From Monocercomonoides exilis (Eukaryota; Preaxostyla; Oxymonadida; Polymastigidae), in assembly GCA_001643675.2 (NCBI GenBank), contig LSRY02000001.1, forward strand, positions 248,001 through 312,000: a stretch of DNA of 64,000 bases. The letters run 5' to 3'. Position numbers and translations under genes: made by a program. The notes beneath the pieces were generated by a model. It was not told the DNA's origin. It saw only the letters and a list, made by a program, of their open reading frames with translations, and searched no databases. Positions 32,786 through 45,595 of the stretch are shown in pieces; the first letter of the stretch is position 1; every line of letters begins with the position of its first letter.

Positions 32786-35700
32786 ATGGACGAGAAAGAG
32801 AAGCATGAAGTCGATGTTTTAAAAGGCTCATATATAGCTCCTTATAAAACCAAGTTTGAAAAAGAGGAAATTGTGATTTTATCTCCTGGGACTGATATTT
32901 GGGAATATATACTTCCTGCTCCTGAGCAACCAGCATCATCGATTAGAACTCTTCGTGAATACAATACAAAATTATCAGAAAAATTTTTAAGACAGTTTGT
33001 TAAAGTGCTTTATATTTGATTTATCAAAAAAAATTTTAACAATTTTTTTGTTCTCATTCAAAAAAGAATAACTTCATTTGCAACTGAATCATATGCTCAA
33101 CTTCTTCAACCTTTTGTTGCATTTTGCTCAAACCCCATTATATTTACGGATAAAGAAGAATCAGACCAAGATTATCACTACTTGTCAAATAATATTCTTT
33201 TTTGCCCTCCTCTTTCTTCTGTGTGGATGCCATCAAACGGAGTTTTCAATCCATTAAATGGTTTATTGATTTCGTCTTCTTCACATCCGATTCGCCTTCC
33301 TCTTCAGGTGGACTCTGATTATCAATTTTCAATGATAAATTTTTATTCAAAGCCTCAGTTTAGCGGAGCAATGATAAATGCTGGAACACCTGTTTGGAGC
33401 ATTGACTTTACATATGTTAATGATTGCAATGAGTCAACATTTCACTTTTTGGCCATCGGCACTCGACAATGTAATGTTCATTTTTTGTTCAGTGAATGGA
33501 TCAAAGATGATTTACGCCAAGATAGAAATGGGATTTGTTATCAACCACCAGCTTCGATGGGAATTCCCATATGCTGTTCTCAGCATGCAGAAGCAGATCC
33601 AACAGGATATCTTTCAGGAGCAATACAAATCTGGAATTGCGGACAACTTTCCAAAGGATCAAAATACGGAAGAATGAAATTTAATGATAAAAAGAAACTC
33701 AAATTTTTCAACAGAGATAAAACAAAGGAAGGTTCAATCAACAAAGAAGAAGAAGAAGAAGAAGAAGAGATTCCTCAAGCTTTTAAAGAAGAATACAGCT
33801 CTCAACGCTTAGGCGATACGACGCTGTTCCCTCCACCCACACGTGACCAATCGACTCCGCCATCTGTGGATGATCTTCCTTTTCTGTCTCTTCTCGTTGC
33901 ACATGGATGCGGTTGTGTATACACTCTGAAATGGAACCCGCATGTCAGAGCAGATGATCCAGATAAAGCAATTGACGAATTATTTGCATCGCAAAACAAG
34001 CAAACAGATTCTTCTTCTCCTCCTACGGATTTTTCTTCGTCTTCGTCTTTGCCAAATATATCAAATACATTTGCTCCGGAAGCCACTTCTCATCTCACCG
34101 ATTCTTCTGGTTCTGTTGCTATTCCTCGTCTTGGCGTCATGGCTGTCAGTTGTGTCGGTGCATGCTTTGTCTGTTCTGTTCCTCATCCATCGTTTGTATC
34201 AGAGTGTCAGCAATTCACTTCACAAAAAAGAATTAATTCAGCTCCAATTGATTCCGCATCATCTTCAATGCATCAGGACACTCGGCCTGCTGATCGCAAT
34301 CAATCTGAATTATTCTCATTTCCTGCTGACATAAAGCCGAATTCTGTTGATTCAACTTCGCCTCAGCACAATTTGAATGAATCTTATCCACCTCAAACAG
34401 CACATCCAGCAGCCCCTTCTGCCTCTCCGTTCCCACCATGCGTCCCACTTTCTGCGCTTCCCCACTCCTTTTTGGTTCTCCCGTACGAGGTGTCTGTCTG
34501 GTGCCTCGACTGGTCATTTCACAATCCTTCTCTTCTCGCTTGCGGTTGCAGTGATGGCGCCGTTCGCCTCTACAACATAACGGAATTCACCTCATACCAC
34601 TTCGAATCCACTTCATCCTCTCCTTTTAGCTTTTCACAGTCACCGTCGCTTCTGTTCTCTGAAGAAACATTTTACCCCACATTCATCCCAGCTTACATGT
34701 CCATTCCGATGTCGCATTTCCCAATTCGAGCTGTTTCTTTCTCTCCTTTTTCACCTTCACAACTTGTTGCTGGCGGGCACGATTCACGTCTTCATTTTCT
34801 TGATCTTAATGCACCTTATTTTGGAGCTAGTCGTTGCAAGAGCATTTCGATTCCAGATAAAGACGACGATGGAGATGAAGATGATGAAAAAGCAACAAAT
34901 GACGGAAAGCCCGAATCAGGAAAAGCCAATGAAACAAAGCAGAAATCCAACAAGAAAAGCAAGAAAACTTCAGCTGAAAAGGGAGAGAAAGAAGAATCAG
35001 TGTCTTCAAGCAATACACTTTTGCAGCAATATGGGAAGCTTGGAAAAGGGATGGAGACGCAGAGCAGCAATTGGGTGATGGGGATCGATTGGGTGAGCCC
35101 GACGCGGATTATAATGGGGATGGACGACAACACAGTTCGCATTGTCGATGTGGTTGAACGACTGATAACGAATCAGAATGCAACTGGAACACTTTTCGAT
35201 TCGCAGAAGGAGAGCAAAGAAGGAGAAAAAAGCGAGATGAATGCGATTACAGCTGAGGATGAAAAGAATGTTCCTGATGAGAAAGAAATAAATGAAGGAG
35301 ACGAAGAAGATGAAGAAGTTATTGAAATAAAAGAAAGTGGAAGTGCAAAACAAAAAAGAGATGAAACAAATGAAAATGACAGCAAAAGCGAGGAAAACGA
35401 AAGTCAACCGAAGAAGAAAACAACATCAAGCGAAAAGAAAAAACCAAGTGTCCCAGTGAAAAGTGGGAAAAATATTGATCACACGCTCCAAGTGTCTGTA
35501 TTTGATATCTTTTCCTCTCCTGTTATGAGTGTGGCACATTCGTTGTACTCGGGTCTGTCAGTTGTGTCTTGCAGCGACGGAAGATGCGTGGTTGTTGGTT
35601 CGATGGGATTGAGAGAGAAAAAATCAAGGGTGCTGTCTATCTTAGAGATACTTGCCATCACTCAGTCAACAGAAGAAGATATACAGCGATGGATTAAAAG

Positions 35701-36490
35701 CATCGGGACAGAAGAGAAGCAAGAGCAAAAAAGGAAAGAGCAGATAATGAAGATGTCGTCTTCGGGTGTTACTAATGCTGCTGACTCAAACAAAAATGCT
35801 CCACAATTGGATTCTGCTGAAAGTGGCTTTGCTTTGTTTTCGGTTAGCGGCAAGCACAAAACTCCTCCAATTGTTGTTCCCTCGATGAAGTCCGTGTGGA
35901 ACTCTTTTGCATCTTTGGTCATTTCAACTTGTGTCGGCGATCACCCTTCGGCTGGAGAAGCAGCACCATCTCCTGTGAATGATAACCGTTCTGGAGAGGA
36001 GTTAACACCACTTGAGAGGCTTGTTAATTCATTTTCGAGGCATTTGCACCAAAACGTTATCTCGGCGAACTCACTTTCTCAATATTTGAGTGTGATTAGC
36101 TTCCCGTTTGTTTCGCATTCGCTTCACTCAACTCTGAATCGCACGCTTCGGCTCACTCCGGTTACAAACGATCCACTTCAGGCTTCCATTTTAACTAAAT
36201 TATCGATGACACCACAGAAAGCGGAAAAAGAGAAAAAGAAGAAAGAGGAAGACGGTTCTTCCGTTCAGACACAGATCTCGCCAGTTCTTTCTCTCAAATA
36301 TCCTTCACTTAACCTCAAGGACATTCACACAATTGTTGCTAAAAACAGAACTATCTTTTCTCTGCCGCCACGAGGACACAATGCTAATTGTGTTTGCTGG
36401 AATAAATCTGGCACAAAAAGCGGAAATTGGGTGGCTGTTGGTTTTCAGTCCGGAATAATTCGTCTTTCACGAATAACAGTGGATTCTTGA
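32786..36490 (+). CDS. WD40 protein resembling TFIIIC subunit GTF3C2/Tfc6, 2 exons
   Basis: Exons 32786-32994 and 33067-36490 join to 1210 residues. The intron starts GTTTGT. WD40-like blades are seen around TPVWSIDF (about 178), GAIQIWNCG (about 254), VWCLDWSFHNPSLLACG (about 546), IRAVSFSPFSPSQLVAGG (about 622), NWVMGIDW (about 737) and NCVCWNKSG...WVAVGFQSG (about 1175). Long Ser-rich or Lys/Glu-rich inserts separate them. The combination of VWSIDF...LAIGT then G.IQIWN.G is what I associate with GTF3C2, a subunit of the TFIIIC complex that binds tRNA-gene promoters for RNA polymerase III. The assignment to TFIIIC is moderate; WD40 fold is firm. Confidence 0.75.
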
Positions 36491-36842
36491 AATGGAACTT
36501 TGGAAAAAACTATTTGGTTGTTTATAATAATTGTTTTTTATTTGCATTTTCAGGATAATCATTTTTATTTTATGCATGAAAACTTTAACAGCTCGAGTAA
36601 AATGCACTTAATTTACAAAACATTGCATTTTCAATAATTTCAAAAAACCTTGAATTTAAATGGACGTGTTAATAGTGTCAAATAATTAACATGTTTTCAG
36701 CATGCATCTCAATTACTCATTTATTTCTGTGGTGTGAATGAAATTTGTTTTTCAAAATTCGTATTTCAAACTATACATTAAACAAAGAAAGAAAGAAAGA
36801 AAGAAAGAAAGAAAATTGTGATATAAAATTCAATGAATTTCC
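36491..36842. other. Short intergenic gap
   Basis: AT-rich sequence with an AAAG microsatellite at 36785-36813. No gene is seen. Confidence 0.5.
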
Positions 36843-38219
36843 TCAAATGCTCATAAAAAAATCTGAGAAACAATCCCAACTCTCATCAATTTCACAATGC
36901 ACGCACGAGATTGTATTAATCAAACGGTTCAAACTGACCAAGCTATCTTCACATCCTTCTTCTTCCATCTTTTTAAACACTTTTCTTTTCGATTCTTTTC
37001 TTTTCGCTTCTTCCATTTCATCTTTGCTTGTTTCTTTCTTTTCTTCTTCCTTCTCTTCTTCCTTTTCTTCTTCTTCTTTGCATTTATCTTCTTTTTTCTT
37101 CAGCCTCGTTGAAATAGACCGGAAAAATATCACGCATGAATTCAACACATATTCATGCAATGTTCGTTGCTGAATCGCCTCCAGAACAATATTGACAATA
37201 CCGTAATTCAACAACTCATCAATTCTCACGCATTCGCTTCCTGATATTTGTACAAATATATAAATGCACCACTCGTTTATTTCTTTGTAATTATCCCTTG
37301 ATGCTCGATAAATCTGAATGATGCTTTCAATAAGCCATTAATTTCTTCAATCCTCAATCTACAACAGTAAAAATAAATATCAAGTGTTTTGAGCCATTCT
37401 AATAAAATAATCTCTTCTTTTCCTTTTTTTCCTCTTTCTTTTTCCTCTTCTGTTCTCCTCCAATCAACACTCTTTGAAAGCTCTTCTATTTCTCTTTTCG
37501 CCTCTTTGCAAAAACACAGCTCATTCACAACAACTTCTTCCAAGCTTTCATCATCAAAATAAGGCCTGCTCATCAAAAACTCCCAAGTTGATTGATAGGC
37601 AAGTTGAGTGAGGTTGTGATGTTCCTGATGATATCTAATAATCTCTATGATTTCATTCAAATATAGTTCTTCTATCCCTTTCTGAAAACATTTTTTTATA
37701 TGTTAATAATGACATCAAAAAGAAAAACATAAACGCATATACACGATAATTAGCATGTCGCAAAGCCAATAAAGCTATTTCCACTTCTTTTTGTGTTTCC
37801 TCGTTTTCCTCTTTTTTCAACACGACTTTCAGAAGGTAAGGAAAACAGATTGAAAACAATTCAGGCGAGATTATGTAACGTAGTGTAACACAGCATTCAC
37901 AAAGACCAATCAGAAGCTTTTCGTTCTTTTCTCCTTTTTTCTTCACTTCGTTTGCAATCATCTGTTCGAATTTTCTGCTCAGAGAAGTATCAAAAAAGCT
38001 TCGAGTGAAAATTCTTCTCAGAACATTGCAATATCCCATATGTCTCAGCAACATAACGGAATTTTCCAAAGTCAATTTCTTTTCTTCGATCATATTATAA
38101 ATATTGTTGAATATTTCAGCATTTAAAACAGAAAACAACTCAAATTTTTTCATTTCATCAATTAGTTCATTCATTTCTCCGATTTTCTGTTTCTGCTCAT
38201 CGTCAGTGAATTGTTCCAA
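36843..38219 (-). pseudogene. ARM-like repeated gene, copy B, one frame break
   Basis: Exon 1 (38219-37743, MEQFTDDEQKQKIGEMNELI...) and exon 2 (from 37681, KGIEELYLNEI...) join in phase across an intron starting GTATAT. The frame then breaks near 37330-37337, where one base seems missing relative to copy A. It resumes as IYRASRDNYKEIN... and runs to TGA or TAA at 36843. The C-terminus has a Lys/Glu run and the family landmark KMEEEGCED. The helical pattern suggests a HEAT/ARM-like solenoid. With a single disruption this could also be a functional gene with a sequence error. No function can be given. Confidence 0.7.
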
Positions 38220-38229
38220 CTGTGAAAAT

Positions 38230-39715
38230 TTCTCTAAAAAATTGAAAAATCAAAAGAGATAAAAGAAGCATTTATTTTTTAAACCATTCATTTCTAATAA
38301 GATTTGCCAAAGCCAAGAATCGTTTGTATTTTTAAAGGTGACTGCGAAATCGCAAAATTATTTCAAAACAACAAATAAATTCGTTTTCGAAATATTCGTT
38401 GAATATTCGAATTAAAAGAATTAAAAACACAAAATCAAAATTTTTTAAATAATACAGGATTCGAAACCACTTTTGCCCTCAATGACTTATGCATAAAAGA
38501 AAGCAAATCCATGAATAAATTTATCTTTTTTTGTGCAAATAAATAAGGGTGGCATCCCTATAATATAAAAAGTGATGATTTTTGATTGATGATTTGCGCC
38601 AGAGCATGTTTGAGCTTCTTAGACCTTCGGACACAAATGCATCTATGCGAGCTATAGTGCTGCAGAAGGGAATGAATTTTGCCTGCAGATAAATGAGCGA
38701 GTAGCTGTTTTCCAATATTGCTTGCGAAAAGTGAATTGGTGGGGGGAAGTTGCATGAAATTTGAACTTGGTTATATATCGCAAATCATATGATGCAACAT
38801 CGGCTATGATATTTTGTGAAAAATAACTCAAGCAAGATGCAGAAAAAGATACGACAATTTCAGAAAGATCGAATTGCACCGCTTGTTCATTTCGAGGGAT
38901 ATACAGTGCACTTGGCATATTTTTTGCGCAGGACATGTTTTGCGTGATTTTTTATTGGGAGGTTGGTTTTGTGGAAAAGGAAAGGGAATCGGGAGTTGGA
39001 CAACTGAGGAAGCGAGTTGAACGAAGCACTCAGCAGGCCTTTTCAACAATCTCATTTGCATTTTGCGCGAATCCTACTGGCATGCTGTCAGCAAAGACAT
39101 GTCGTTGAATTAGTCTTTGAAAAGGAGTTAATTTCTTGTTAATTTGGAAAATGTGTGTTTTCATTTGGAATCATGGCCATCTTCACAAGGGATTTTCTGC
39201 GTTCGATGATGTCCTTTACCTGCCATTTATTGTCCAATTATCTGAATTTTTTGGGGAAGAGATGCAATTTTGGAGAACAAGAAAGCCATCTGGGCTGATA
39301 AATAATAATTCATTGGAGATGGGAAAATATTACGAGGCCAAAAAGATGGTTTGATTTTTTTTATTTCATTCATTTTTCTCTAAAGGTGTTCTTTGAATAA
39401 ATACAGATTGACCATGAACGGGAATGCCATTGAATGAAGCCTTCTTTGCATTTCGCAAAAGAACCAGAAGTTTTGAGATTATTCTTGTTTGGATTTCATT
39501 CAACAATAACCGTCGTTACTTCTTCCTCATTTAACATGCTGCATAACTCAACAATGCTTGACATGAGCTTGAAAGAGAGAAAAAGCAGTTTGTTTGTCAT
39601 ATTTATTCGGAATGTTTGGCAGTAGCGACTCTTTTGTCGGAGCTGATGGGCTGGCTGTGCATTCTCATTCAGAAAGCATCTGACTTCTTATGTTATTCAA
39701 CACTCATCTTCTTCT
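38230..39715. repeat. Upstream half of the duplicated module (pairs with 19320-20800)
   Basis: This is alignable with the region upstream of copy A for about 1.4 kb, so the duplication covers both the ARM-like gene and its upstream neighbour. Within it a plus-strand relic (39136-39660) has two open parts joined by an intron starting GTTTGA, but the second part meets TGA early (near 39433). Confidence 0.7.
39136..39660 (+). pseudogene. Decayed plus-strand gene upstream of copy B
   Basis: The first part reads MCVFIWNHGHLHKGFS...LSEFFGEEMQFWRTRK...LEMGKYYEAKKM. An intron follows, then IDHEREC and a stop, then a further open stretch and SDSFVGADGLAVHSHSE in another frame. It corresponds to 20241-20760. 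No known domain is recognised. Confidence 0.4.
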
Positions 39716-40536
39716 ATTGACTCTTCGCAGTCATTGCCTTCATTGCAAATGTAGTTAATCTCCTTCTCCTTCTCCTTCTCCTTCTCCTTCTCTATTCATA
39801 TCGTCTCCACAAAAAGATAGCTCTCATATCAAAATTCAATCAAGCAATCGCATTTCGTTGTCAATTTTCTTCATCTCTGCATCAAATGAAAATTTTTTTA
39901 AATGCATTCTAGCAATATTCAACAGAATTATAATTTGAAATCATCTTTTTCTTCTCATTCGCATCTGTCTCATGCATTTTCATCTCATTTTTTGTATTTT
40001 ATTTTTATTATTATAAAATTTTAAAAATGTGAGGAAATTTTCTTTCATTTATGAAAAAAACAACGATTTGTTCAAAACTTTTTCTGTTTTCAGATCATTA
40101 TAAGTCAAACTTTCTCATGTTAAAAAGTTTTGGAAAAAAAATCGAGAAATCTGTTAGAAATTCTGTGTGGAACAAAATTCATTAAGCAAAAAATTACGTA
40201 TCAAATTTTCCTTTTGACGATATAATCATCACGGAAAAATGTCTGTATGGATAATGAAGAAATTCAAACTATGTAGAACATAAATTTTGCATATTTTCTC
40301 ATTATTTGTGAAGAAAATTATCGACTATTTGATGACAAAAAAAATTATGAATCATGATGATCCAATATTATTTTTATTTTTCTTAATGTTTAGTCTTGGA
40401 GGAGCTGACGAAGACACATATCGGCCTTTATTGATCATAGAAATGTTTGTTTTTTGAATATTTTTAGTAAATGATTATTATAAGCAATCATTTGTAATTA
40501 TCAAATAATTCAAAATAAAGATGCCTAGAAAGCATA
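39716..40536. other. Gene-free stretch
   Basis: A short CTTCTC tandem repeat lies at 39762-39792. The rest is AT-rich with no supported gene. Its 3' part should hold the promoter of the 40537 gene. Confidence 0.5.
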
Positions 40537-42001
40537 ATGTCGGCTATTTCCATTGAAGAGTTACTTAGAATAGAAGTATTTTTGAGAAAGAGTCGTCCAA
40601 AAGACAGATTTCATCTTCAACTTATGTTTAGGCTGCTTTTGCCTATTTCATTTATTTTGAGGTGAGAATAATTCTATAATGCTTAAATATCATGACTTTA
40701 ACAATAATTTTATTTGCATATAAATATCTGTTATGACCTTTATGATTTGCCCATATTTATTGCTTTTCTCATAAATATTCAAGGCTTATAACCTTATGTG
40801 TGTATAAAACATCCCAAAAGGCGATTGATAATCAAACCCCACCTGAATTTCTAATTTCTGCATTATCAGGATACTTTTTTGTTTCTTCTTTTATTTGTAT
40901 CGTTTCGCATTGGATCATTGCAATTCATGCAGAAGAATTGGAAGGAAAACCAAGATTATGGATTATTGGAATTTTGATTCTAATCTTTTGTTTTATAATT
41001 CCTCTTTCATTGATCATTTCTGTGTTTGCCCTTGATAACAGCCCAGAGAACATAGATAATCGTCTTTGCACTTGGATCCATAAAGGTGAATCCTTCTATA
41101 ATGTTATTCTTAATATAACAGTTGGCATAATCTTTTTGGTCTATGGCTTGTATTCACTTTTATACGATTTAGTTGCTTATGTGTTTATTATTGTGATTAC
41201 AATTTATTGCTTAATAATTCAAATCTTCTTTTTTTAGGTGGCTTAGTTTTGAAACGTCTTTCAGTTTTAAAAGGTCCTCCACAATTAAAGCGACTAAAGC
41301 AAAAAATCGGAGTTCAAATGATTATAGGGCTATCAATATTTATGTTTCGTGCAATTCTACTGGTTGTCAGGATATTTGTTCTTGAGGTGGTCGCTTGCCA
41401 AATTATTGCACTGGTTACAACCATCATCGGAGAATGTGGATTGGCTCTGTTTATAATGATTACTCTTCTTGTTCGTGTCTCATCGAGTTCTCATCCACGC
41501 AAAAACGTCATGACCAGCAAAATAAAGCGAGTTTCAAGTTCTGGGTCATATCAAACGGCTTCCAGTTCATTCGCTTCTGATGAGACTTCTTGCATGAACT
41601 CAGGGAAAAGACACAGCAAAGGAAGCAGGAAAAAGAGAGACGGTTCGACTTCAACGCGAAGAAAGAGCACTCAAAATACGAACCCTTCTGAAAGCGATTG
41701 CAAAACTGAAGAAGCTCCGAATGGAGATGCGTCGTTGTCGATGTCTCAGCCGTTGCTTCAGAGCAACTTATCTTCAGAATCGCAAACAGTAGACAATTCA
41801 ATCAGCAGTGACCGGCAGAAGAATACACAGAAAAAACATCGGAAGAAGAAGAAGAAGTTGGCTATTAATGTGAGTGAGAATGACAGGCATGCGCGTGTAG
41901 AGAATGAGGAGGCTGCTGGTGGGCTTGTTGAAAGCGCAGGGAAGGATGAAATCGGGCACAGTTACAATGCTGCGGAAGAGGAAGAGGGAAGATGCATTTA
42001 G
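40537..42001 (+). CDS. Multi-pass membrane protein resembling THH1/TOM1/TOM3 (GPCR-like), 3 exons
   Basis: Exons 40537-40661, 40784-41145 and 41238-42001 join to 416 residues. Hydrophobic segments appear around LLLPISFILRLITL, ISALSGYFFVSSFICIVSHW, IIGILILIFCFIIPLSLII, VGIIFLVYG, VQMIIGLSIFMFRAILL and IIALVTTIIGECGLALFIM. The FLVYGGLVLKRL...LKRLKQKIG junction resembles the FL(L)YGGRL... motif of TOM1-type proteins. The second intron would have to start with GC to give this junction. A GT-start alternative at 41086 keeps frame but drops the fourth membrane helix. The Ser/Lys-rich tail (about 310-416) is cytoplasmic-like. A signalling or vacuolar membrane role is inference. Confidence 0.6.
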
Positions 42002-43241
42002 AAATGTGAATTCAGAAGAATTGAATAAGTACATTTTTGCTGAATAAGTATTGAAAATATAAGTCTTCATATGGATTCTTCAAGGGAATTCATTTGAGGG
42101 AATAAGAGTGAAAATAAAGAGAAGAAGAGAATTCTCTTTAAAAAAGTGCTTAAATTTGTGAAGATGAACGTATTTATGAAACATTTGAAGATCTTCTAAA
42201 ATGTTACAAATGCGAACTTTTATAAAGACGAGCTGTTGAATGACAGCAGAAGAAAAGCAAAAGTTGCACCTGATCGTGCACATAATCACCAATATGGAGT
42301 GTTTCAAATTTTATTTATTATTTATTTATTTATGATTTCTTTCTTTGAATATTACTTTTTTATTTATTTGATTTTTGAATGTGTCTCTGTATGCTTTGAT
42401 TTCTTGTCAGTGTCGGGAAATTGTTGTGATTTTTGCTTCTTTTGGTTATTTGCCTGATATTTTCACAAAAAGAATAACAATATTTGTTTTTATTCAGGAC
42501 AAAGTCTTTTGCATTTTTAAAAAAAAGCAACGTTATTTTTGAAGAGTTGCAATTCGTTATTGTTCTGTAACAGTTGTTTTTTCATTCTATTTCTGTGATT
42601 TTTCTCGATAATTTTTTGTTTTGTCTTTTGATGAATGCATGTTATTTTTTATCTTCTTTTTCCATTTTTCTCCTCATTGTTCAATCGATTTTCCTGATTC
42701 TTCATTGGTTTGCTATTTCAAATAATAATCTTTCTTTTTCTCTTTTTTCTTATCTTTCCTTTGTTTTCTTCACATATTTTATTTGATTTCTTTTTCGTGT
42801 GAGCAAGTGTTTCAGAGCCTTTTCAATTGTTTGTTTTCTATTTCTCCTCATATGCAAGGTAAATACTGTAATTAAAAAGCATGTGAAAGTTGTATTCGTT
42901 CATTTCGGCTCTTGTGATGATTATTTGCAATTATTTAAAATGAAAAAGTTATGATTCTTCTGCTCGCTTTGAATGATACAAACGTTTGGCGGGGAAGGAA
43001 TTGTCGTTTTTGTTTTTGTTTTTGTTTTTGTTTTTCGATCCATCATTTCAAAAGGATCTCAAAAGAAAGTTGTAAATGATTCGCTTTCAGAACAAAGTTG
43101 TTCAATGTTCTTATTTCTGGGAGAGATTTCTTTTATTCATTCATTTACACATTGCAAAACACAAAACAATAATATTTTTATTTAAAAATAAATTACATAA
43201 ACAAAAAAGAGAAAGATAGAAGCAATTGCTGCCTGTAACCT
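42002..43241. other. AT-rich intergenic stretch between convergent genes
   Basis: A TTTTTG tandem repeat lies at about 43007-43036. Short Phe/Leu-rich ORFs look like AT-rich noise. No gene is supported. Confidence 0.6.
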
Positions 43242-44246
43242 TCAACCGTACTTCGCAAATTCATCAGATTCCATTGCTTCAAGAAAACGAATGCGGTACT
43301 AAGAAGATTTATTTGAAGAAAAAAATCATATAAATTGAAAAAATCATTCATGAAATTGCATGAATGAACAAATAAAGTTATAAATGATGATTCAATAAAA
43401 AATAATTATGAACTTTAAATATGATATTTTGTAAAGAAAAAAACCTTTCTTGTGATATTAATTTGCTCTATCATTTTCATCCTGTCTATCGAATTAACTG
43501 GATATTCCACAAACTGCTTCAGCTCATCCGTGCATTTCGCCAAGTCCTTAATCATAAACGGGAAAACAGAGTTTTTCCGCACATTAGGCACATAAGACGA
43601 GTAGATATATGAAGAGCAGAGGGTCCTGCAGCAGTCCTTCAGCACAGTAAACGCATCCATAATGAACTCAGCCTGGTTCTGCTGGCACTGCAGGTATTGG
43701 CAGTAGCGCCGTGTCTTTGCGTCTGCCTCCTCCATGTTCTCGCCCATGTCGTGGATGATCTTGTCTCTTTCGTTCCACAGGTCGAATGTTGATTGGAAGT
43801 TGAAGGCAGCGCCATCCACCTCCTCCTCTTTACTGTCAGTGGAGATTATCTTGTGAGTGGAGCACACCCAGTTATCGCCTGTATGATGAAAGAAGTTGAT
43901 AGCAATGGAGTATATGTGATAGATATTTATGAACATATTTCGATAAAAATGTAGTAATTATGAAAGTATTTTTATTCATGCAAAAACAACAAAATAAATA
44001 AAATCAAGTCGTGATTCATACTGTGAGTTGTCCAAGGTCTTAAGCACATCCAGCAAAATTCGTATCTGCAATAAGCACAACGAATATACAAGCAGCCTGC
44101 TCTTCGCTCAATTGGCACTCCACATCTGAAATATTTGTGGAAAAATAGATATATCAAATAATAGTATATGATATGGTTCAAGAAAATGACAGATAAATGT
44201 GAGACAAATAATGTAATAACAGATAGTGGTTAAGAATTGTTCAAAA

Positions 44247-44277
<31 letters not shown>

Positions 44278-45595
44278 AAACAGTTGAAAATGTACACATT
44301 CAACATTATCGCAATCATAGCGAATTTTTCAAATGAATTTATTTCTTTTTCAGCATCTCGAGCAGAGCCGAAAACAAACCCAGGGCAGGCTTTTGTGTGC
44401 TTAATCATCCATTCCAGTGTCAGAGAATTATCTCCAATCAAATGCTCCCATTTCTGCATCATGTCGCACGTTGCTGGCATATGCCCAGGTCGTCCGCACT
44501 GAAAACTGAACAATTAAACAAATTTTACCAAACAATTAGATAAATGGTCAAAAAAAATTATGTAAATATCGGCAATTAGGAAAGAAGTTTTTTAATTTTT
44601 TTTTTATTAGCATGACTTATTGAAATAACTTCACAAAGCACACCAATAAACCATTCCGCATTTGCAGGTCACATCTTGTCCCAATCCAATCCTTCTGGCA
44701 ACAATCGAACAGGAGTGTCTGGGGCATCTCCTGTTATCATCAAAAATGTGATTGTTTGAGAAATAAAAATGTTTGAAAAAATTATTCGCTTTTTGAATCA
44801 AACCTTAAGTTCCTTTGTTTTTCAATAAAAGAATTCTGAAATATGATATCGTATTTTGCTTTGTTAACATCTGTAAGTGAACTCCTAATCTTAACAGGCG
44901 ATATTTGAATAGCGCACCCACTGCAAGGACAAGATGTTTGAAGGCATTCAAATCCTAACTTTATTCTGCTATTAATATATGCAACTACACATTCTTTGCA
45001 ATACTTGTGTTCACAAGTTAAAGGAAAAGCTTAATATCATTTAAAAATGATAAGGTTATGCCAAAAATAGAAAATATTTCCTATTTGTCATACATTCGTT
45101 CAATGAATATTGACAATAACATATTCCGCATTCAAATGTTTTTGAGTCATCGTTTTCATATGAAGACATTGATGATGTTATTCCAGCAGTTTGTAAAGTG
45201 ATTTCTCTTCGTTCTAGATACTCAGATAATAACAATTCAGAATTCCAACTTTTATAATGTTGTAATTGAGCAGTAACAATTAATACAAAGCAAACTTGAA
45301 ATACAATAGAAGTGCCAATGCATCATCATAAGAAAGTTGTAATGTTTCCTTAACTTCATTAACTTTTGCAACTATTAAATTCTCTACAGCTCTATCTGTT
45401 AAAAAAGCAAAATCCTTCGCAAAACTTGATATAAACACTTTCAAATGATAAAAGGATACATACATGTCTAGCATTTGAATCCACTCCATCGAATTTATCT
45501 TCATCATCTTCATCAACATCTTCGTCTTCTTCGCATCCACATTCTTCTTCAACTTCTTCATATTCTTCAATCTCCTCATATTCTGGCTCGCTCAT
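43242..45595 (-). CDS. Ariadne-type RBR E3 ubiquitin ligase, 9 exons
   Basis: Exons 45595-45464, 45414-45296, 45248-45094, 45029-44804, 44730-44644, 44505-44380, 44125-44022, 43878-43445 and 43298-43242 join to 479 residues. An acidic N-terminus (EEIEEYEEVEEE...) precedes RING1 (CGIC ... CEHKYCKEC, about 124-175), IBR (CPRHSC ... CGRPGHMPATC ... HTKACP, about 213-281) and RING2 (CGVPIERRAGCLYIRC ... CRYEFCWMC, about 283-310). The Cys in AGCLYI matches the catalytic Cys that accepts ubiquitin in ARIH1-like ligases. The C-terminal part (about 318-479) matches the autoinhibitory Ariadne domain. Seven of eight introns start GTNTG. The protein should work with E2 enzymes and neddylated cullins in the cytoplasm or nucleus. 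Confidence 0.92.
44249..44278. repeat. AAAT microsatellite in an RBR-ligase intron
   Basis: Seven tandem copies of AAAT within the intron between exons 6 and 7. Confidence 0.9.
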
